Origin: Candidatus Methanophaga sp. AG-394-G06
GTDB taxonomy: Archaea; Halobacteriota; Syntropharchaeia; Alkanophagales; Methanospirareceae
Length of the DNA: 47,171 nt
Assembly (NCBI GenBank): GCA_009903405.1
Contig: PRCZ01000007.1
Location: 1 to 47,171, forward strand
Direction: 5' to 3'
The notes under the pieces are model-generated. The model ran no database searches and was not told the origin of the DNA. It saw only the letters and a program-made list of their open reading frames with translations. Shown here one piece after another: positions 17,989 through 28,117 of this stretch. The translations under genes and the position numbers were made by a program. How positions within the stretch are numbered: the first letter of the stretch is position 1; each line of letters starts with the position of its first letter.

Positions 17989-18206
17989 GATCTTTTCATA
18001 ACCTCAAGTTTCCGTCATACAATCGCGACCTACTCCCTTAACGTACATATAATATTAATTGTATCAGTTGTTATCAAACCCATTTTTCTGATCACCTTGT
18101 GACCTATTATATTCACTACTGGATATGACATAAAAGAATAGGTTTGTATGATTGTAAAATAGAAGCCAAAAGTATAATATATGTTCCGATTTCCATTGTA
18201 TCTACA

Positions 18207-18680
18207 ATGAAGAAAAGAATAGCTCTCGTTTATGTGCTTTCGATGTTCGCCCTCACAGGGATAACTGGCTCTTTGGTACGCTCAGAGGAAAACCCAGCCA
18301 AAGAAGTCATTACAACGACTGATGCGCCTAAGGCTATCGGCCCGTATAGTCAGGCTATAAGGGTAGGGAACATGCTCTTCTGTTCGGGCCAGATCCCGAT
18401 CAATCCCGAGACAGGCGAGATAATTTATGATGGCACAATAGAAACGCAGACGCAGCAGGTGCTTGACAATCTCGGTGCCGTGCTCAAGGAAGCTGGTATG
18501 GACTACACAGACGTGGTCAATGTCACAGTATTCATAGCTGACATGGACAACTTCGACCGAATAAACAAGGTATATGCAGGATACTTCAAGGATCGCCCAC
18601 CGGCACGCTGTGCGGTAGAAGTGGCGCGGCTGCCAAAGGAAGTCGGTATCGAAATCGCGTTAATCGCGATTGAGACGTAA
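18207..18680 (+). CDS. RidA/YjgF family deaminase with predicted N-terminal signal peptide
   Basis: [24 protein letters not shown] signal-like segment, then [33 protein letters not shown]. Confidence 0.9.
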   Translation: MKKRIALVYVLSMFALTGITGSLVRSEENPAKEVITTTDAPKAIGPYSQAIRVGNMLFCSGQIPINPETGEIIYDGTIETQTQQVLDNLGAVLKEAGMDYTDVVNVTVFIADMDNFDRINKVYAGYFKDRPPARCAVEVARLPKEVGIEIALIAIET

Positions 18681-18687
18681 TCAATAA

Positions 18688-19254
18688 ATGAAAGTGCTAG
18701 TCGGATCTCGGAACCCAGTGAAAGTGGCAGCGACAGCGGAGGCATTCTCCAAATATTTCGATACCGTTGATGTAGTGGGTATCAGTGTGAATAGTAACGT
18801 CCCCAATCAGCCAGTCGACACAGAAACCTTTGTGGGAGCAAAGAATAGAGCGTTTGAATTGAGTATGATAAACGAAGCGCGTAATTTCGGTGCCGAGTTC
18901 TTTGTCGGTATCGAAGGCGGGATAAAGAAATTATATGACCGGTGGTTCACTTTTGGCGTGATGTGTATCATGGACAATACTGAGCGAGTGGGTTATGGGA
19001 CCGCCCCTTTCTTTGAATTACCCGCGCATATCACCAAAGAGCTTTTAAATGGTGTCGAACTCGGCGATGTGATGGATACTTTGATTGGTGAACGGAATAC
19101 AAAAGAGAGACAGGGCGCTGTTGGGCATTTCACTAACGGCGTCATGGACAGGAAAGCGTATTATGTAGCGGGTTTAGTGGTTGCTTTGATCCCGTTTTTG
19201 AATCCCGATTTGTATTTCGAGTCAATCAAAAACCACGAGATTTCACAACCTTAA
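18688..19254 (+). CDS. Inosine/xanthosine triphosphatase-like (DUF84/YjjX family)
   Basis: VGSRNPVKVAAT, VGIEGGIKK, RKAYYVAGLVVALIPF. Confidence 0.85.
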   Translation: MKVLVGSRNPVKVAATAEAFSKYFDTVDVVGISVNSNVPNQPVDTETFVGAKNRAFELSMINEARNFGAEFFVGIEGGIKKLYDRWFTFGVMCIMDNTERVGYGTAPFFELPAHITKELLNGVELGDVMDTLIGERNTKERQGAVGHFTNGVMDRKAYYVAGLVVALIPFLNPDLYFESIKNHEISQP

Positions 19255-19386
19255 CACAACACTATAATTTTTCTTTTTTACAAAAAGAAAATTTAGCCTG
19301 TGCTAAAAGAAAAACAAATAAGTTCTTTTGGTAAAGCTTTTCTTTCTAAGAAAAGGTTTGTGGAAATCTGTGTAATCTTGTGGTTT
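19230..19386. mobile_element. Putative 157-bp MITE-like inverted-repeat element
   Basis: Ends AAACCACGAGATT (19230-19242) and AATCTTGTGGTTT (19374-19386) are 13-bp inverted repeats with one mismatch; AT-rich interior. Confidence 0.4.
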
Positions 19387-20695
19387 AAACCAACTTCCCG
19401 AACCGGCGCATCACAACACCCTCGGCGACCTTAGGCAGGAATAGCGTTGACTTCTGCGGGAACACCTTCTTCTCTACTTCTGTTTTATATTCCACATCTG
19501 CGATACGCAGCGGTTTAAGGAAAAATGCAACCTGATAAGCGCCCGTATCCACATTTGCCATTGCATCTTCCGGACTGGCGGTAAAAAGGATGTCCTCGGG
19601 CTTGCCAATAAGCGTTGGATTGATAAGCCATTCATGCAGGCTTATTACGTCCAGTCCAATTCGCTCGTCTCGCGCCTCCGCCAACTTCCTTATCCGGTCA
19701 GGATCAGCACGCAGCAAATAGAATTTCTCACCGTCATACATGCCCAACCGGACGTCATCATTGCAGCATTCACGGAGTTTCGTATTGATTGCGATCATTG
19801 CATCCGCGCAGTTACGCACATCATAGTCTTCAACAACAAAATTAGCACGTATTCGCATCCATAAATCCTCCTTGTGACACCTTTTTACACATCTGTGCCA
19901 GGGCAGCAATACAAGCGCTCTATCGCCTCCTTCTAAGAGCATCATCAACGTATAGTCTTCCATTCGATCTCTACTCAACTGATAAGATGCTGTATATCTG
20001 TGATGCCCATCGAGGATCATAACTCTTCTGTCGGTCATCAGCCGCATAATCTTATCTATAAGCGCTTCATCTGAAACTTCCCAGAGCAAGTGGCGTGCAC
20101 CGTCTAATACAACATCTATAATTGGCTCGTTCCGCGCATCTATCTTCAAATCCGGCCTGTGGAAGCCCAGATAATCCTCGAATATGTTGTTTAGCTCATG
20201 TCCCGGCATGTTGTATTCCGCAATTATAGGCGAGAAATTCATACCACATTCTTTCATCAGATGGTATCGCTCCTGCGTGCTCGACTCGAATGTCTTTTCG
20301 TGCCCCAACACATTGTGTTCATTGAGCTTCTCTACTTTCATCAGTGCAACTAATCCAAAAGCGAAATAGGTATCTTTTCGGGCTTCTTCCTGGATTTGTT
20401 CCGTAATCGCTTCTGATAGTCGGTATCTGATCCCATAGATGTAGAAGGAGCTCTTTTTTGTCTCTATTAATGTCCCATCGCGGAAAAAACGAGTGAGATT
20501 CTGTTTCGCATAATCGACAAAATCTTCCTCCTCCACTCCCGCCCTTCTCGTGGTGAAATGGATCACATTGTTTCGCTTCGCGGAATAATTGTCGTACCCT
20601 GATGCATCTACGGTATCGTAAACCGGGCAAACAAGTTCAGCACGGTTATCCAGTTTCGGGTTCAGTATTGTCGCCTTAAAGGATTTGAGTTGCAT
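19385..20695 (-). CDS. DUF1015 family protein
   Basis: MQLKSFKATILNPKL..CPVYD, ILDGHHRYTASYQL motif. Confidence 0.85.
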   Translation of the reverse strand: MQLKSFKATILNPKLDNRAELVCPVYDTVDASGYDNYSAKRNNVIHFTTRRAGVEEEDFVDYAKQNLTRFFRDGTLIETKKSSFYIYGIRYRLSEAITEQIQEEARKDTYFAFGLVALMKVEKLNEHNVLGHEKTFESSTQERYHLMKECGMNFSPIIAEYNMPGHELNNIFEDYLGFHRPDLKIDARNEPIIDVVLDGARHLLWEVSDEALIDKIMRLMTDRRVMILDGHHRYTASYQLSRDRMEDYTLMMLLEGGDRALVLLPWHRCVKRCHKEDLWMRIRANFVVEDYDVRNCADAMIAINTKLRECCNDDVRLGMYDGEKFYLLRADPDRIRKLAEARDERIGLDVISLHEWLINPTLIGKPEDILFTASPEDAMANVDTGAYQVAFFLKPLRIADVEYKTEVEKKVFPQKSTLFLPKVAEGVVMRRFGKLV

Positions 20696-20801
20696 GATCC
20701 TATGTATACCCAATATTTTTTATTTACCTTTCAACGGTTTTGTTGCCTTATTAATTTAGCATCACTAACTAATACAATATATATCGCATATACCGAAAAA
20801 A

Positions 20802-21518
20802 ATGGACTTCCGATTGATCTTTGTAATGGACTTGCTTGATGGCGTGGTAGTGCATGCGAAGCGAGGCGAGCGTGAGAAATACGTGCCGATTCACCGTTTC
20901 AGCTCTATCGTTACGTCGTCAGATCCTGCTCGTGTGATAGAAACGATAAAGCCCAAGGAAGTTTATATCGCTGACCTCAACAGACTCATGAGCACAGGCA
21001 ATAACAGACCGATTTTGAAAGATCTAAGAACTCGAAACCGGGATTTGAGGATTATGCTGGATTATGGAGTAAAAGGTATGGAAGACCTGAAAGAAGCTAT
21101 TGACGCGGAAATGGCCGATAAGTTCGTTTTAGGTACGGAAACCATATCCATTGAGCTATTAGAGGAAGCATCTAAGAGCGATATTATAAATGATATATGT
21201 ATAAGCCTTGACCTCTTCAATAACGAAGTGCTGACAAGCGATACAAGGATGAAGATAGACCCTCTGCGGTTAATAGAAGAGCTGAACAAATTCCCCGTTC
21301 GGGACGTGATAGTGCTGGAACTGAACAGGGTAGGCACGAAAAGCGGAATAGATTTTGAGTTCCTCGCTCGTGCAGTTGAACTCTCGGAACATGAGATTCT
21401 ATGCGGCGGCGGCGTGCGGAATTGCGAAGACGTACATAAAATGGCGGCGATCGGTGTAAAGGGCGCACTGGTCGCTACTGCGGTACATGATGGAGGTATT
21501 CCGTCATTTGAAGTATAA
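20802..21518 (+). CDS. HisA/HisF-related TIM-barrel protein
   Basis: FVMDLLDGVVVHAKRGER, YIADLNRL, CGGGVRNCEDV. Confidence 0.85.
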   Translation: MDFRLIFVMDLLDGVVVHAKRGEREKYVPIHRFSSIVTSSDPARVIETIKPKEVYIADLNRLMSTGNNRPILKDLRTRNRDLRIMLDYGVKGMEDLKEAIDAEMADKFVLGTETISIELLEEASKSDIINDICISLDLFNNEVLTSDTRMKIDPLRLIEELNKFPVRDVIVLELNRVGTKSGIDFEFLARAVELSEHEILCGGGVRNCEDVHKMAAIGVKGALVATAVHDGGIPSFEV

Positions 21519-21647
21519 ACGTAATCGCTCAATATTAACACAGTTGGAAATTGGTTTTTAATACTAGAATATCAACGACAAAACTTGTTTTGCCTTCTCT
21601 CCATCCTTAAAGTGCACCTTTTTAACGCTATAAATTTATTATTGAAA

Positions 21648-22550
21648 TCAGGGGCAATACGGCATATCCGACGAGTTAGACATATTAGACGTAGATGTTG
21701 ATCTTGCATCATCTATTTTTATAACCTGAGAAACATTGAACCGCCCAAAATAATCCTCAGAAATTCTTGTCTCAGTTGTTCTTGCACCTACATGAATAGA
21801 GTCATTGAACGAAGTTTCAAACGCCATTGACGACTTAGTCGCAGTTGTATCATCCTTCATAGTGGCGGCATTGCTTATCTTCTTATGTATCGCAGTGCCT
21901 GCCTTTTTGTCCTTACTGCAGATGCTCTGCATCCAGTTAGAAGAGAAGTTCACACTGAAACCGTCCGAGAAGTTAAATGTAGTGGGCTGGTATTCCGCTT
22001 CTGTGCTCTTATTCAGTCGTTGTGAGTTAAAATCAGTGTCAGAGGAATAGATTCCGCTTCCATGCTCTACGACCTGGATATGACCGTAAGCGAGTTCATT
22101 ATCCACCATCACATAGCCCTCTCCGTCCACACTTTCTGATATTTTCCTCTGTCTGCAATCGTATACGTTTAGCGTGCCGTCCTCGGTCCTAACATCTAAG
22201 ACGTAGATTGTCTCATTACCTACTTTTACCGTTGCCGTTTCATTATTGGCAGCCAATATTACTTCGGCAGAGTGCCAATCGATAGAAATGTTGATGATCC
22301 TATCGTCATCGGATTTGGTAATGGTTGCATTCTCGGCCCAATAAAGGTTAATATCAGGATTATCAACGAGGAACTGTATCAGATTCTCGCTATCGTTTCC
22401 CGGAACACGGCTCCAGTTGAAAAGATACTGGCACTCTTCTTTTGCGGCCCAAAATATCTTGAACTCGCCGATGTAATCTTCTGATGTCGTTACGTCCTTT
22501 GATACCGCACCTATGTGTGCCGCACCCTGGAAAGAAGACGCAAATTCCAT
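21648..22550 (-). pseudogene. Fragment of a secreted/surface repeat protein
   Basis: Two related modules (MEFASSFQGAAHIGAVSKDVTTSEDYIGEFKI and MAFETSFNDSIHVGARTTETRISEDYFGRFNV); homologous sequence continues upstream of the ATG to an in-frame TAA. Confidence 0.5.
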
Positions 22551-23049
22551 AGATGTGCCATATTCGCCCGTTTTCGTTTTCGTTTCGTCCTTGATGTATG
22601 TGGCATCCTTTATGCCTGCCGATTATCCCGCATCGAGAAATGCTAGGGTATGTAACGGGCTTATATCGCAGAAAGCCAGCCCTTTCCAGCGGCATCGCAC
22701 AGAAAGAGACGGTCATTCTTCTCCCTCACTATCTCAGACTTCGATATAAGTTCCTTTGTTATCGCCTCCTTTCAATTTCGCGATTAGCTGCACGACATCC
22801 TCTGCCATCTGCTCTACAACCACTCCGGTCAAGTCAAGTCAATTCATTTTCATATGAATTTTTATGCAACGAATTCACCACACGAAAAGAAGAGATGATG
22901 GCTTTGTCCCCTGTTGCTCTTGCAAGCCTGCTCACATCACAAAAGCCCACAAAGCACCGTGCTGCTCATTTTCTTATTTCGCCTCTTATTTTTTAGGTCA
23001 ACGCTCACACCGGAAGCTTAATCATTCAAACCTCTCTATCAAGTCATCA

Positions 23050-23181
23050 TCAGTGTAAATATCTTCCTCCTCGCTTTTCAAGATTTACATCCAAAGGCGG
23101 GGTCTGACTATGGATATTAACTTCCGAAATCTGTATTTTCCCGCCATCATAAATGGTTTCCACGGATAACAGACGATTCAT
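23050..23181 (-). CDS. Short antitoxin-like ORF, possibly frameshifted
   Basis: GGAGGAGATATTC ribosome-binding context; MNRLLSVETIYDGGKIQISEVNIHSQTPPLDVNLEKRGGRYLH*; the +1 frame continues KSEEEDIYTDDDLIERFE*. Confidence 0.35.
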   Translation of the reverse strand: MNRLLSVETIYDGGKIQISEVNIHSQTPPLDVNLEKRGGRYLH

Positions 23182-23492
23182 GAATATCTCCTCCTTTGGT
23201 GGCCATCCCTAAAGTATCAGGAACTAGTATATTTACCGTGTGCGCGAGACGATAGAAAAGGGAAAGAAGAAGAAAGTAAATTGTACACCGCATTACGCGG
23301 CGATACATAAAGTCAGAAAAAAAGGTGAACGGCGATTTGAATACGCTGCACGGTTATGACTTATGTAGCGGATGCCCGAGTTTCTGATATTTAAGAGAAA
23401 GATTATTTATTTTTGTAACGCTTTTAAAGCTTTTTGAAAGAGATGTTTTTTATAGAAGTTCACCGTTTAAACAAAAGAGGGGGCACAAAAGA

Positions 23493-24686
23493 ATGAGGGA
23501 TGTAGCGATAATAGGAATTGGACATACTAAGTTTGGGCGCGCATCGAAAGCGTCACTTGAATTGTTCTCTGAGTCGGTATTGCAAGCAATTGACGATGCA
23601 GGCGTGGAATTAAAGGACATAGAAGCTCTATTCCAGGGCGCTGCACTCGCAGGCTTTGAAGAAGGGCAGGTAATGTCTGCGGCATTTTCTGCCGCTGACC
23701 TCAACTTAGGGCCGATACCTGCAACGCGATATGAAGGTGCATGCGCATCCGCATCAATTGCGATACGAGATGCCGCCATGTGGGTCGGTTCCGGGGAATA
23801 TGATATGGTTATTGCAGGCGGCATGGAGAAAGCACTGACAATGGGTACGCTATTTGCAACACGGACTTTCGCGATGGCATGTCACGCGCCAACAGAAGGG
23901 CCTGTGGGACTCACGTTCCCGGCAGTGTTCGCAATGGCGGCAATGCGGTATGCCAAGAATTATGACATACCATTAGAGAAACTGCGAGAGAAAATGGCGC
24001 ACGTTTCGATAAAGAATCACAAGCATGGCGCTTTAAACCCGTTGGCGCAGTTTTATAAGAAGTTAGGTGCTTTGAAGCTAGAAGAAGTAATAGACTCGAA
24101 GATGGTAGCAGACCCGCTGTCGCTTCTGGATTGCTGTCCCTTCTCCGATGGTGCATCTGCACTTGTGCTCTGCGCCGCCGAGGAAGCGCGGAAATATACT
24201 GATGAGCCTGTTTATATCTTGGGTACCGGACAGGGCTCAGGAGGTCCGTTATCCAAGATGGAAGACCTAACAAAGCCCGTTTCTCGCATAAGTTCTGCGA
24301 AGGCCGCATTTAAACAAGCAGGACTCACACCAAAAGATATAGACCTCGTAGAAGTTCACGATTGTTTTACTATTGCTGAACTGATCGCACTCGAGTGTAT
24401 GGGCTTCTTTGATTGGGGCGAAGCAGCAGATGCAGTCGAAGAAGGGCAAACGGAGCTTGGCGGTAAAATACCCGTTAACATGTCTGGCGGATTAATAGGT
24501 AAAGGGCATCCGATAGGCGCAACCGGGGCGTCTCAGATTTACTGGATCATTAAGCAGATGCGGGGCGAAGCAGCAAAAGGGAATCAAATTGACCCTGTTC
24601 CTGAGTATGGCATGACCGATACACTTGGTGGTGACTTCGGGACATTATGTCATATTATACTCGGAAGGTCGAAGCGAAAGAAATAA
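23493..24686 (+). CDS. Archaeal thiolase-family protein (acetyl-CoA C-acyltransferase / SCP-x-like)
   Basis: IGIGHTKFGR, YEGACASASIAIRDA, VEVHDCFTIAE, GGLIGKGHPIGATG. Confidence 0.92.
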   Translation: MRDVAIIGIGHTKFGRASKASLELFSESVLQAIDDAGVELKDIEALFQGAALAGFEEGQVMSAAFSAADLNLGPIPATRYEGACASASIAIRDAAMWVGSGEYDMVIAGGMEKALTMGTLFATRTFAMACHAPTEGPVGLTFPAVFAMAAMRYAKNYDIPLEKLREKMAHVSIKNHKHGALNPLAQFYKKLGALKLEEVIDSKMVADPLSLLDCCPFSDGASALVLCAAEEARKYTDEPVYILGTGQGSGGPLSKMEDLTKPVSRISSAKAAFKQAGLTPKDIDLVEVHDCFTIAELIALECMGFFDWGEAADAVEEGQTELGGKIPVNMSGGLIGKGHPIGATGASQIYWIIKQMRGEAAKGNQIDPVPEYGMTDTLGGDFGTLCHIILGRSKRKK

Positions 24687-24702
24687 TAAAGGGTGATAAA
24701 AA

Positions 24703-25158
24703 ATGGCTGGAATGGCGCAAGAGGAGATAGAAAAGGAGTTATCTAGGGTATATACCGTTTTAACCTATGAGGATTATGAAGCGGGCTTGAAAGAAGGGCG
24801 ATTATTTGGGCTGAAATGTGCATCGTGCGGTAAAATAACTTGCCATCCTATGCACGTTTGCCAATGGTGCAGTAGTCGGAGCCTTGAAAGAACAAAGTTG
24901 TGTGGCGAAGGAGAGTTGACGACGTTTACGGTAATCCGTGTGCCACCGGAAGGATTTGAAGCAGATGTCCCTTATATCCCCTGCATAGTGGAGACAAAAG
25001 AGGGACCTTGTGTTATGGGGCGGCTCGATTATGATGCTGAACGTGCCACACCAGAACTAATCGGCATGCAGGTGAAACTGAGTGGTGCATATACCTATGA
25101 AGGCGATAAGTACTCTGGCGGGGCGCACACATGCCCGGTTTTTAAGGTTGTAGGATAA
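24703..25158 (+). CDS. Zn-ribbon/OB-fold (DUF35) protein, thiolase partner
   Basis: CASCGKITCHPMHVCQWC zinc ribbon; FTVIRVPPEGF..PYIPCIVE OB fold; 16 bp after the thiolase. Confidence 0.9.
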   Translation: MAGMAQEEIEKELSRVYTVLTYEDYEAGLKEGRLFGLKCASCGKITCHPMHVCQWCSSRSLERTKLCGEGELTTFTVIRVPPEGFEADVPYIPCIVETKEGPCVMGRLDYDAERATPELIGMQVKLSGAYTYEGDKYSGGAHTCPVFKVVG

Positions 25159-25194
25159 ATTTTTATAGTAATAGGAAAGGATGATGTAAGTGCC

Positions 25195-26055
25195 ATGAAC
25201 AAAAAGAAAGTTTGTGTTGTAGGTGTTGGTATAATGGGGAGTGGAATAGTGCAGACATGTGCACAAGCGGGTTACGATGTGTCCGCAGTATACAAGACAG
25301 AAGAATCTTTTGAAAAAGGGCTTGGAACGATAAAAAAGAACCTCTCGAGACTTGTAAAGAAGGAGCGTATGGAGCAAGCGGAGGTAGATAGACTTCTGTA
25401 TTCGATACGTGCAAATGCAACTATGTATTTAGAAGAGGGAGCAAAGCACGCGGATTTCGTGATAGAAGCAGTATCTGAAGATTTAGAACTGAAGAAGGAG
25501 CTATTTCGGATATTTGGTCTGATCTGTCCGGAACATACCATCCTTGGGAGTAATACATCTACATTTCCTATTACTGCTTTAGCGGCGGCAACAACGAGAC
25601 CCGATAAGGTAATTGGGGTCCATTTCATGAATCCCGTGCCTCAGATGCGTGGTGTGGAGATAATAAAATCGTTGCGGACTTCAGAAGATACGCTAAATAG
25701 CACGTTGGAGTTTGTCCATTCGCTGGGTAAAGAGACAGTGGTTGTGAATGATTCTCCTGGTTTCGTCACAAGCCGAATGATGTGTCTCATACTAAACGAG
25801 GCGGTAAAGATGCGTGAATGCGGGCTCGCATCCGTAGAGGATATAGATAAGATACAAAAACTCTCTTTCAACTGGCCTCTTGGCCCTTTTCAACTTTTGG
25901 ACTTGATCGGGATAGACATTGTGGTTGCAGTGCTCAATACAATATATAACGAGACGGGCTTTGAGCGATTCAAACCCGCTGTTCTTATGGTGCAGATGGT
26001 AAGAGCAGGATGGACAGGACAAAAAGCAGGGAAAGGTTTCTATGATTATAAGTGA
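25195..26055 (+). CDS. 3-hydroxyacyl-CoA (3-hydroxybutyryl-CoA) dehydrogenase
   Basis: VCVVGVGIMGSGIVQTCAQAGYDV Rossmann motif, SNTSTFPITALA, GVHFMNPVPQM, VNDSPGFVTSRM. Confidence 0.93.
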   Translation: MNKKKVCVVGVGIMGSGIVQTCAQAGYDVSAVYKTEESFEKGLGTIKKNLSRLVKKERMEQAEVDRLLYSIRANATMYLEEGAKHADFVIEAVSEDLELKKELFRIFGLICPEHTILGSNTSTFPITALAAATTRPDKVIGVHFMNPVPQMRGVEIIKSLRTSEDTLNSTLEFVHSLGKETVVVNDSPGFVTSRMMCLILNEAVKMRECGLASVEDIDKIQKLSFNWPLGPFQLLDLIGIDIVVAVLNTIYNETGFERFKPAVLMVQMVRAGWTGQKAGKGFYDYK

Positions 26056-26079
26056 GCTATTATTTGTTCATAAACAAGA

Positions 26080-26859
26080 TTATAGCTTGAGTTTCTCAAC
26101 TGCTACTTCCGCCGCTTTCTTTCCCGACATCAACATAGAGCCAAATGTAGGGCCCATCCTCGGAAGCCCGTATGCAGCGGAAACCGCCATGCCTGTGACT
26201 ATCAGTCCGGGATAGAATTCGGATGTGTGCTCTACTACGAGCTCTTCAGATCTGTCAACCCACATTGCACCCTGCCCCTTTATCTTAAGCAGCCCTCTCT
26301 CCTCTAACTTCTTCACCACTGTCGCATCATGACCTGTTGCATCAATAACAAGCTCAGATTCCAATGAAATCGGATCAACACAAGCTACTTCTCGTGGCAG
26401 AGCCGCAACAGCAGCCCAATTTATCACTACCCCGCTCACTTTATCGTTATGCAGAACTACATCATCCAGAGCCACCATATTCAATATCTTCGCACCGGCA
26501 TCGCATGTTGCAGCAATTAATTTCGAGCATGCTTGTGGCGCATCTGCAACGTATAACCCTTTACTATATTCCTTATGTGGCACTCCAAGTTCAGCTAAGA
26601 CACTTTCTGCTGGTGATCTAACCGTGAGCTTATTCATTAAAAACCCGCCCAGCCAGAACCCACCGCCCAAATAGTTGTTCCGCTCTATAATCAATACCTT
26701 TACACCGCGGGATGCCAGTTCCTTCCCTGCTATTAATCCCGATGGGCCCCCCCCTACGATTATTACGTCTGTCTTCACGCAGTCCGCAAATTCTTTTGTG
26801 TATTCCGTTACTATCGCTCTCGTAATCTGACTTTCTGATGCGGGCGAAAATTTCATCAT
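26080..26859 (-). CDS. thi4: Thiazole synthase Thi4 family
   Basis: [59 protein letters not shown]. Confidence 0.9.
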   Translation of the reverse strand: MMKFSPASESQITRAIVTEYTKEFADCVKTDVIIVGGGPSGLIAGKELASRGVKVLIIERNNYLGGGFWLGGFLMNKLTVRSPAESVLAELGVPHKEYSKGLYVADAPQACSKLIAATCDAGAKILNMVALDDVVLHNDKVSGVVINWAAVAALPREVACVDPISLESELVIDATGHDATVVKKLEERGLLKIKGQGAMWVDRSEELVVEHTSEFYPGLIVTGMAVSAAYGLPRMGPTFGSMLMSGKKAAEVAVEKLKL

Positions 26860-27006
26860 ATCCTACCTATTCTAGTTACGTCTTTATAGTATTTGTGTAA
26901 ATGCACAACAAATATCTTGTGAATTGTCGTGGTTTTTAATATTAGCTTAGCGATACATTCAAATACTTTAGATGTATCTATTCTTGTGGTTCTATAGATA
27001 TACAAT

Positions 27007-28056
27007 TCAACCCTTCCTGATACAATTCGCTTCCGTAAGCGCATTGTTCAATATCTCCGTGGTTTCGTCCATCGTCTTCTTATCCACTGGATATGGCACA
27101 CCATCTTTACCGCCAAATGCGAACGAGAATTTAACTGGGTCCTGCCAACTTGGCTTCTCACCATATATCAACTCGGCAATAAGCGCTAATGCACGCACTG
27201 TCGCAGGCCCTATACCCTTTATGCAGAGGAACTGCTCATAATTTGCCGGCTGCTTGTCATAGGCTACACGAAGTGCATCCCAGTTCACTCTTCTCGGTAA
27301 CCGGTAAATAACGTCTTCTACGTTTTTGCATGTATTCGCCTCTTTTGATACTATATCAAACTCAGAAAGAGTCTTCTGACCGCGCTGTATCATTTTTATA
27401 CTATTCATGCTGCCTTCAAGCTCTTTATATGCTCGCTCTAATTCGTTAGGTTTGGCATTTGCAAGGTCTACTGTTGTATCTCTACATCCCCCGCTCTCTT
27501 TTGAAGTCATGTCTAGCACATTATCCTGCAAAAAACCTACTATACCCTGGTGTGGCTCTTCGTCATACCTCTTTACCGCGGATGAGAGCCAGTGGTATCG
27601 CCGGGCATATCGGTTGCCGGAGTTCATCCCTTGCTGGATCACCGCCCATTCTCCCTTCTCTGTGACGAACATCGAATGATGATAGAGCTGATAACCATCC
27701 TGTATACATGCATTATCCACCTTTGCTGATATTCGACTTGCGTATTTCAACTCTTCTATCTTACGATCGCTGAGCTTTAACTTCTCACCTATTGCATCTA
27801 TGTCCGATAAGGTATTCCGCGATGCTTTTCCTTTTCCTCCCGCCACACCTATACCAAACTCCTCCGGGTCAATAACCGACTTCAAAACGCCGCAGACCAC
27901 TGTTGTGGTTCCACTGCTATGCCAGTCATAAGCCAGTGCACAGGATAGCGATTGAAACCAGAGCGGATCTGATAATTTCTCTATCGCACCATTAACACCA
28001 TATTCGTCTACTATCGTCTCGAAGATAGCATGAGCTAATTTCTTCATCCGCTTCAC
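27007..28056 (-). CDS. DUF763 family protein; conserved N-terminus extends to about 28115
   Basis: ALAYDWHSSGTTT, GVAGGKGKASRNT, QDGYQLYHHSM, IQQGMN, HhH-like FLCIKGIGPATVRALALIAELIYGEKPSW. Confidence 0.85.
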   Translation of the reverse strand: MKRMKKLAHAIFETIVDEYGVNGAIEKLSDPLWFQSLSCALAYDWHSSGTTTVVCGVLKSVIDPEEFGIGVAGGKGKASRNTLSDIDAIGEKLKLSDRKIEELKYASRISAKVDNACIQDGYQLYHHSMFVTEKGEWAVIQQGMNSGNRYARRYHWLSSAVKRYDEEPHQGIVGFLQDNVLDMTSKESGGCRDTTVDLANAKPNELERAYKELEGSMNSIKMIQRGQKTLSEFDIVSKEANTCKNVEDVIYRLPRRVNWDALRVAYDKQPANYEQFLCIKGIGPATVRALALIAELIYGEKPSWQDPVKFSFAFGGKDGVPYPVDKKTMDETTEILNNALTEANCIRKG

Positions 28057-28117
28057 TAACCAGTAAGGTGCTTTTCCTCCGTGAAGCGGTAAATCTACCG
28101 CGCCTCTTTTATTCCGT

